This document shows positions 62,471-64,000 of a DNA stretch of 64,000 nt, piece after piece. Origin of the DNA: an uncultured Ruminiclostridium sp. GTDB lineage: Bacteria > Bacillota > Clostridia > Oscillospirales > Ruminococcaceae. Made by a program: the position numbers and the translations under genes. How positions within the stretch are numbered: position 1 is the stretch's first letter; each line of letters opens with the position of its first letter. The notes under the pieces are model-generated. The model had not been told where the DNA came from, made no database searches, and worked only from the letters and a program-made list of their open reading frames with translations. The DNA lies in the NCBI GenBank assembly GCA_910588335.1, contig CAJUQV010000001.1:62001-126000 (forward strand), read 5' to 3'.

Positions 62471-62552
62471 AAAAACGGCGAAGCCGCCGCTTTGGGCATG
62501 GAATACCGGTAAAAACCGGATTTTCGTTGCTAAAGCGGCGGCGCCGTTTTTT
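62471..62552. terminator. bidirectional terminator-like long hairpin
   Basis: AAAAACGGCGAAGCCGCCGC and its downstream AAAGCGGCGGCGCCGTTTTTT pair, with an inner CCGGTAAAAACCGG hairpin. It separates converging HD-GYP and AI-2E-family genes. The rest of 62553-62674 has an AT-rich inverted repeat (TTTTAAATCAAG/CTTGATTTAAAA) only. Confidence 0.75.
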
Positions 62553-62674
62553 ATACTAATTTCTAAAAGTTTTAAATCAAGAAACAGACTTGATTTAAAA
62601 TCGCACACAAACAATCAATCTTCGATTCTCCATAATATTTGTCATACCTTACCATAACCAAACAAGCCATAGTA

Positions 62675-64000
62675 TTACTTACCCCTATGCATCCTTTTGG
62701 TAAAATGTCTCCTTAAAGACCCGTGTTTCATCTGCTTCTGAAGCTCCTCCTGTTCTTTTCTGATATTCTGCTTTTCGTTATACTCATAGAGAGTAATAAG
62801 CTCACCCGTGTTTTCGTCCACGTACGCCACCTTGCGGTAAACGTTTGAGTCGGACGGAAGCCCCTTAGATTCAAGCTTGCTGCCTACCCTTGCGCGGAAA
62901 ATGGAATAAATCACCGCAAACAGAGGGATTCCGATAATAAGCCCCAAAAAACCGAAAATACTCTGACCGAGAAGCAAAGAAAAAATTATCCAGAAGCTGG
63001 AAAGTCCGGTAGAACCGCCCAATACCATCGGGCCTATAACGTTTCCGTCAAGCTGCTGCACGATTATAACCACCGCCACAAAGTACAGGAAGTACCACGG
63101 ATCCTCCAGAAGCACCAGAAGCGCGCAGGGAATAGCTCCTATAAACGGTCCGAACACGGGAATTATGTTAAATATTCCCATTACCACGCTGCACAAAACC
63201 GCATAAGGAAACCGGAACACCGAAAGGATAATCATAAAGATCATCATAATAATAAGACTGTCTATAATCTTCCCCGACAGGAATCCTCCGAAAGTGCGGT
63301 GAATTTCACGCATATTGCGAACCACGGCGTTGCCGTATCTGGGGGAAGCTATACTGTATACCACCTTTTTAAGCTGCGCCGCGAAAAGCTCCTTGCTGAA
63401 AAGAAAATATATGGCTATAACTATACCGAAAAAGATGTTGGTGAACACCTGTATAACCACAAATACCCCACTGGAAAAGGCCGTGACAATATTTGACACC
63501 TGCGGCATCAGCGTATCGCTCAGCCACTGTGTAAAATAACTCATTGCCTGATTAAGATTGGTATTCAGCCAGCTCTGAATTTCCGGATAATTCACAAGCT
63601 GCTTGTTTATCCAATCAGTGGCGTCATTGACATAATCGGGAATATTGTTGACAAGACCCTGAATGGTGGAAATAAGCTGAGGAAGTATAATCAATATAAC
63701 GCCGGTGATTATTATAAAAAATGTCGCCATGGCGCAAACCACGCCGAAAACGCGGGCGTGTTTTTTTGTTTTTATCATAATTTCGTTGCCGTAATTATGG
63801 TCGGGATCAAGCTTTTCCCGTTTTTTTGCCGACAGCTTCATAAATACGCTTTTTTCAAAGAAATTTTCCACCGGATTCAGAAGATAAGCGAAAGCGAAGC
63901 CGTAAAACACAGGGGACAACGCACCTAAAAGCTTTGAAATAAAGCTTCCGAACACGGTGGTGCCCGAAATAAAGATAGCGTCCAGAAGCCGCGCCGCAAT
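62675..64000 (-). CDS. AI-2E family transporter, cut by the right edge
   Basis: Polytopic membrane protein; at least 441 residues are visible and the frame stays open to the window edge, so the N-terminus is missing. FYGFAFAYLLNPVENF near the visible start, a long soluble stretch with VNNIPDYVNDATDWINKQL and QSWLNTN, then GFLSGKIIDSLIIMMIFMII, FNIIPVFGPFIGAIPCALL and GNVIGPMVLGGSTGLSSFWI are family hallmarks. Members (PerM/YtvI/TqsA) export varied solutes, some as Na+/H+ antiporters. The basic C-terminal tail is cytosolic. The apparent GTG at 63955 is internal. Confidence 0.9.
   Translation of the reverse strand: MAARLLDAIFISGTTVFGSFISKLLGALSPVFYGFAFAYLLNPVENFFEKSVFMKLSAKKREKLDPDHNYGNEIMIKTKKHARVFGVVCAMATFFIIITGVILIILPQLISTIQGLVNNIPDYVNDATDWINKQLVNYPEIQSWLNTNLNQAMSYFTQWLSDTLMPQVSNIVTAFSSGVFVVIQVFTNIFFGIVIAIYFLFSKELFAAQLKKVVYSIASPRYGNAVVRNMREIHRTFGGFLSGKIIDSLIIMMIFMIILSVFRFPYAVLCSVVMGIFNIIPVFGPFIGAIPCALLVLLEDPWYFLYFVAVVIIVQQLDGNVIGPMVLGGSTGLSSFWIIFSLLLGQSIFGFLGLIIGIPLFAVIYSIFRARVGSKLESKGLPSDSNVYRKVAYVDENTGELITLYEYNEKQNIRKEQEELQKQMKHGSLRRHFTKRMHRGK

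Noticed and set aside
62376..62657. 93-residue plus-strand frame
   Set aside because: Crosses a palindrome and the bidirectional terminator and lacks a ribosome site.
63955..64000. GTG at 63955 as the true start of the AI-2E family transporter
   Set aside because: The frame stays open upstream to the window edge and reads family-like sequence (LLDAIFISGTTVFG), so the gene continues outside.

Overview
The window looks like chromosome from a Firmicute of class Clostridia, probably a motile gut member of the Oscillospirales/Ruminococcaceae type; the genus cannot be fixed from sequence alone. Pointers are the strong AGGAGG-type ribosome sites with many TTG starts, near-consensus TTGACA-17-TATAAT promoters, a T-box leader and a yybP-ykoY riboswitch. 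The clostridial order (BaiN-like oxidoreductase)-cmk-plsC-(ispH fused to S1 repeats), CheV and chemoreceptors, and plant-polysaccharide glycosidases (GH31, GH51) point the same way. No tRNA, rRNA or CRISPR array was seen.

Layout. 0.2-3.8 kb holds alanine racemase, rplM-rpsI behind an L13-type leader, and an alpha/beta hydrolase. 3.9-11.1 kb is an accessory stretch: an AraC-type regulator, an IS4-type insertion sequence, wreckage of a glycosyltransferase and of a Tn916-like conjugative element, then a chemoreceptor translated with a flavin-binding lipoprotein. Two long non-coding repeats (R1, R2) occur twice here. 11.1-15.9 kb is a minus-strand operon of two DHHW-domain proteins and an FkbH-like protein with a 172-bp MITE inserted in it. 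16.1-23.1 kb is core metabolism: a cytidylate-kinase-like protein, an RpiR regulator, and the oxidoreductase-cmk-plsC-ispH/rpsA block.

23.1-27.9 kb contains a promoter-leader peptide-terminator unit that looks like a transcription attenuator, followed by a membrane EAL-domain protein and a second chemoreceptor. 28.1-38.2 kb has a DUF2079 membrane protein, a GH31 glycosidase, a GH51 arabinofuranosidase operon, ilvE and glyS. 38.2-43.8 kb has cheV, a riboswitch-controlled Na+/Ca2+ exchanger, a Na/phosphate cotransporter, a Nudix protein and a DUF3879-like protein. 44.2-51.1 kb has a heterodimeric ABC exporter pair and an operon of histidine phosphatase, Abi (HEPN) protein, RibD-like reductase and acetyltransferase. 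51.3-56.5 kb has a lipoprotein, a T-box operon (acetyltransferase-tyrS), pth and trmO. 56.6-62.1 kb is a signalling cluster: a two-receiver protein, a PocR-type hybrid histidine kinase and an HD-GYP response regulator. An AI-2E-family transporter runs off the right edge.

The recurring theme is sensing and motility: two chemoreceptors, CheV, an EAL protein, an HD-GYP protein and a hybrid kinase, which suggests linked control of chemotaxis and cyclic-di-GMP. The second theme is small non-coding repeats: a MITE, a 160-bp structured element in inverted copies, R1, R2, and many AT-rich palindromes of the type CTAATCTTTAATCAAG...CTTGATTAAAGATTAG between genes.
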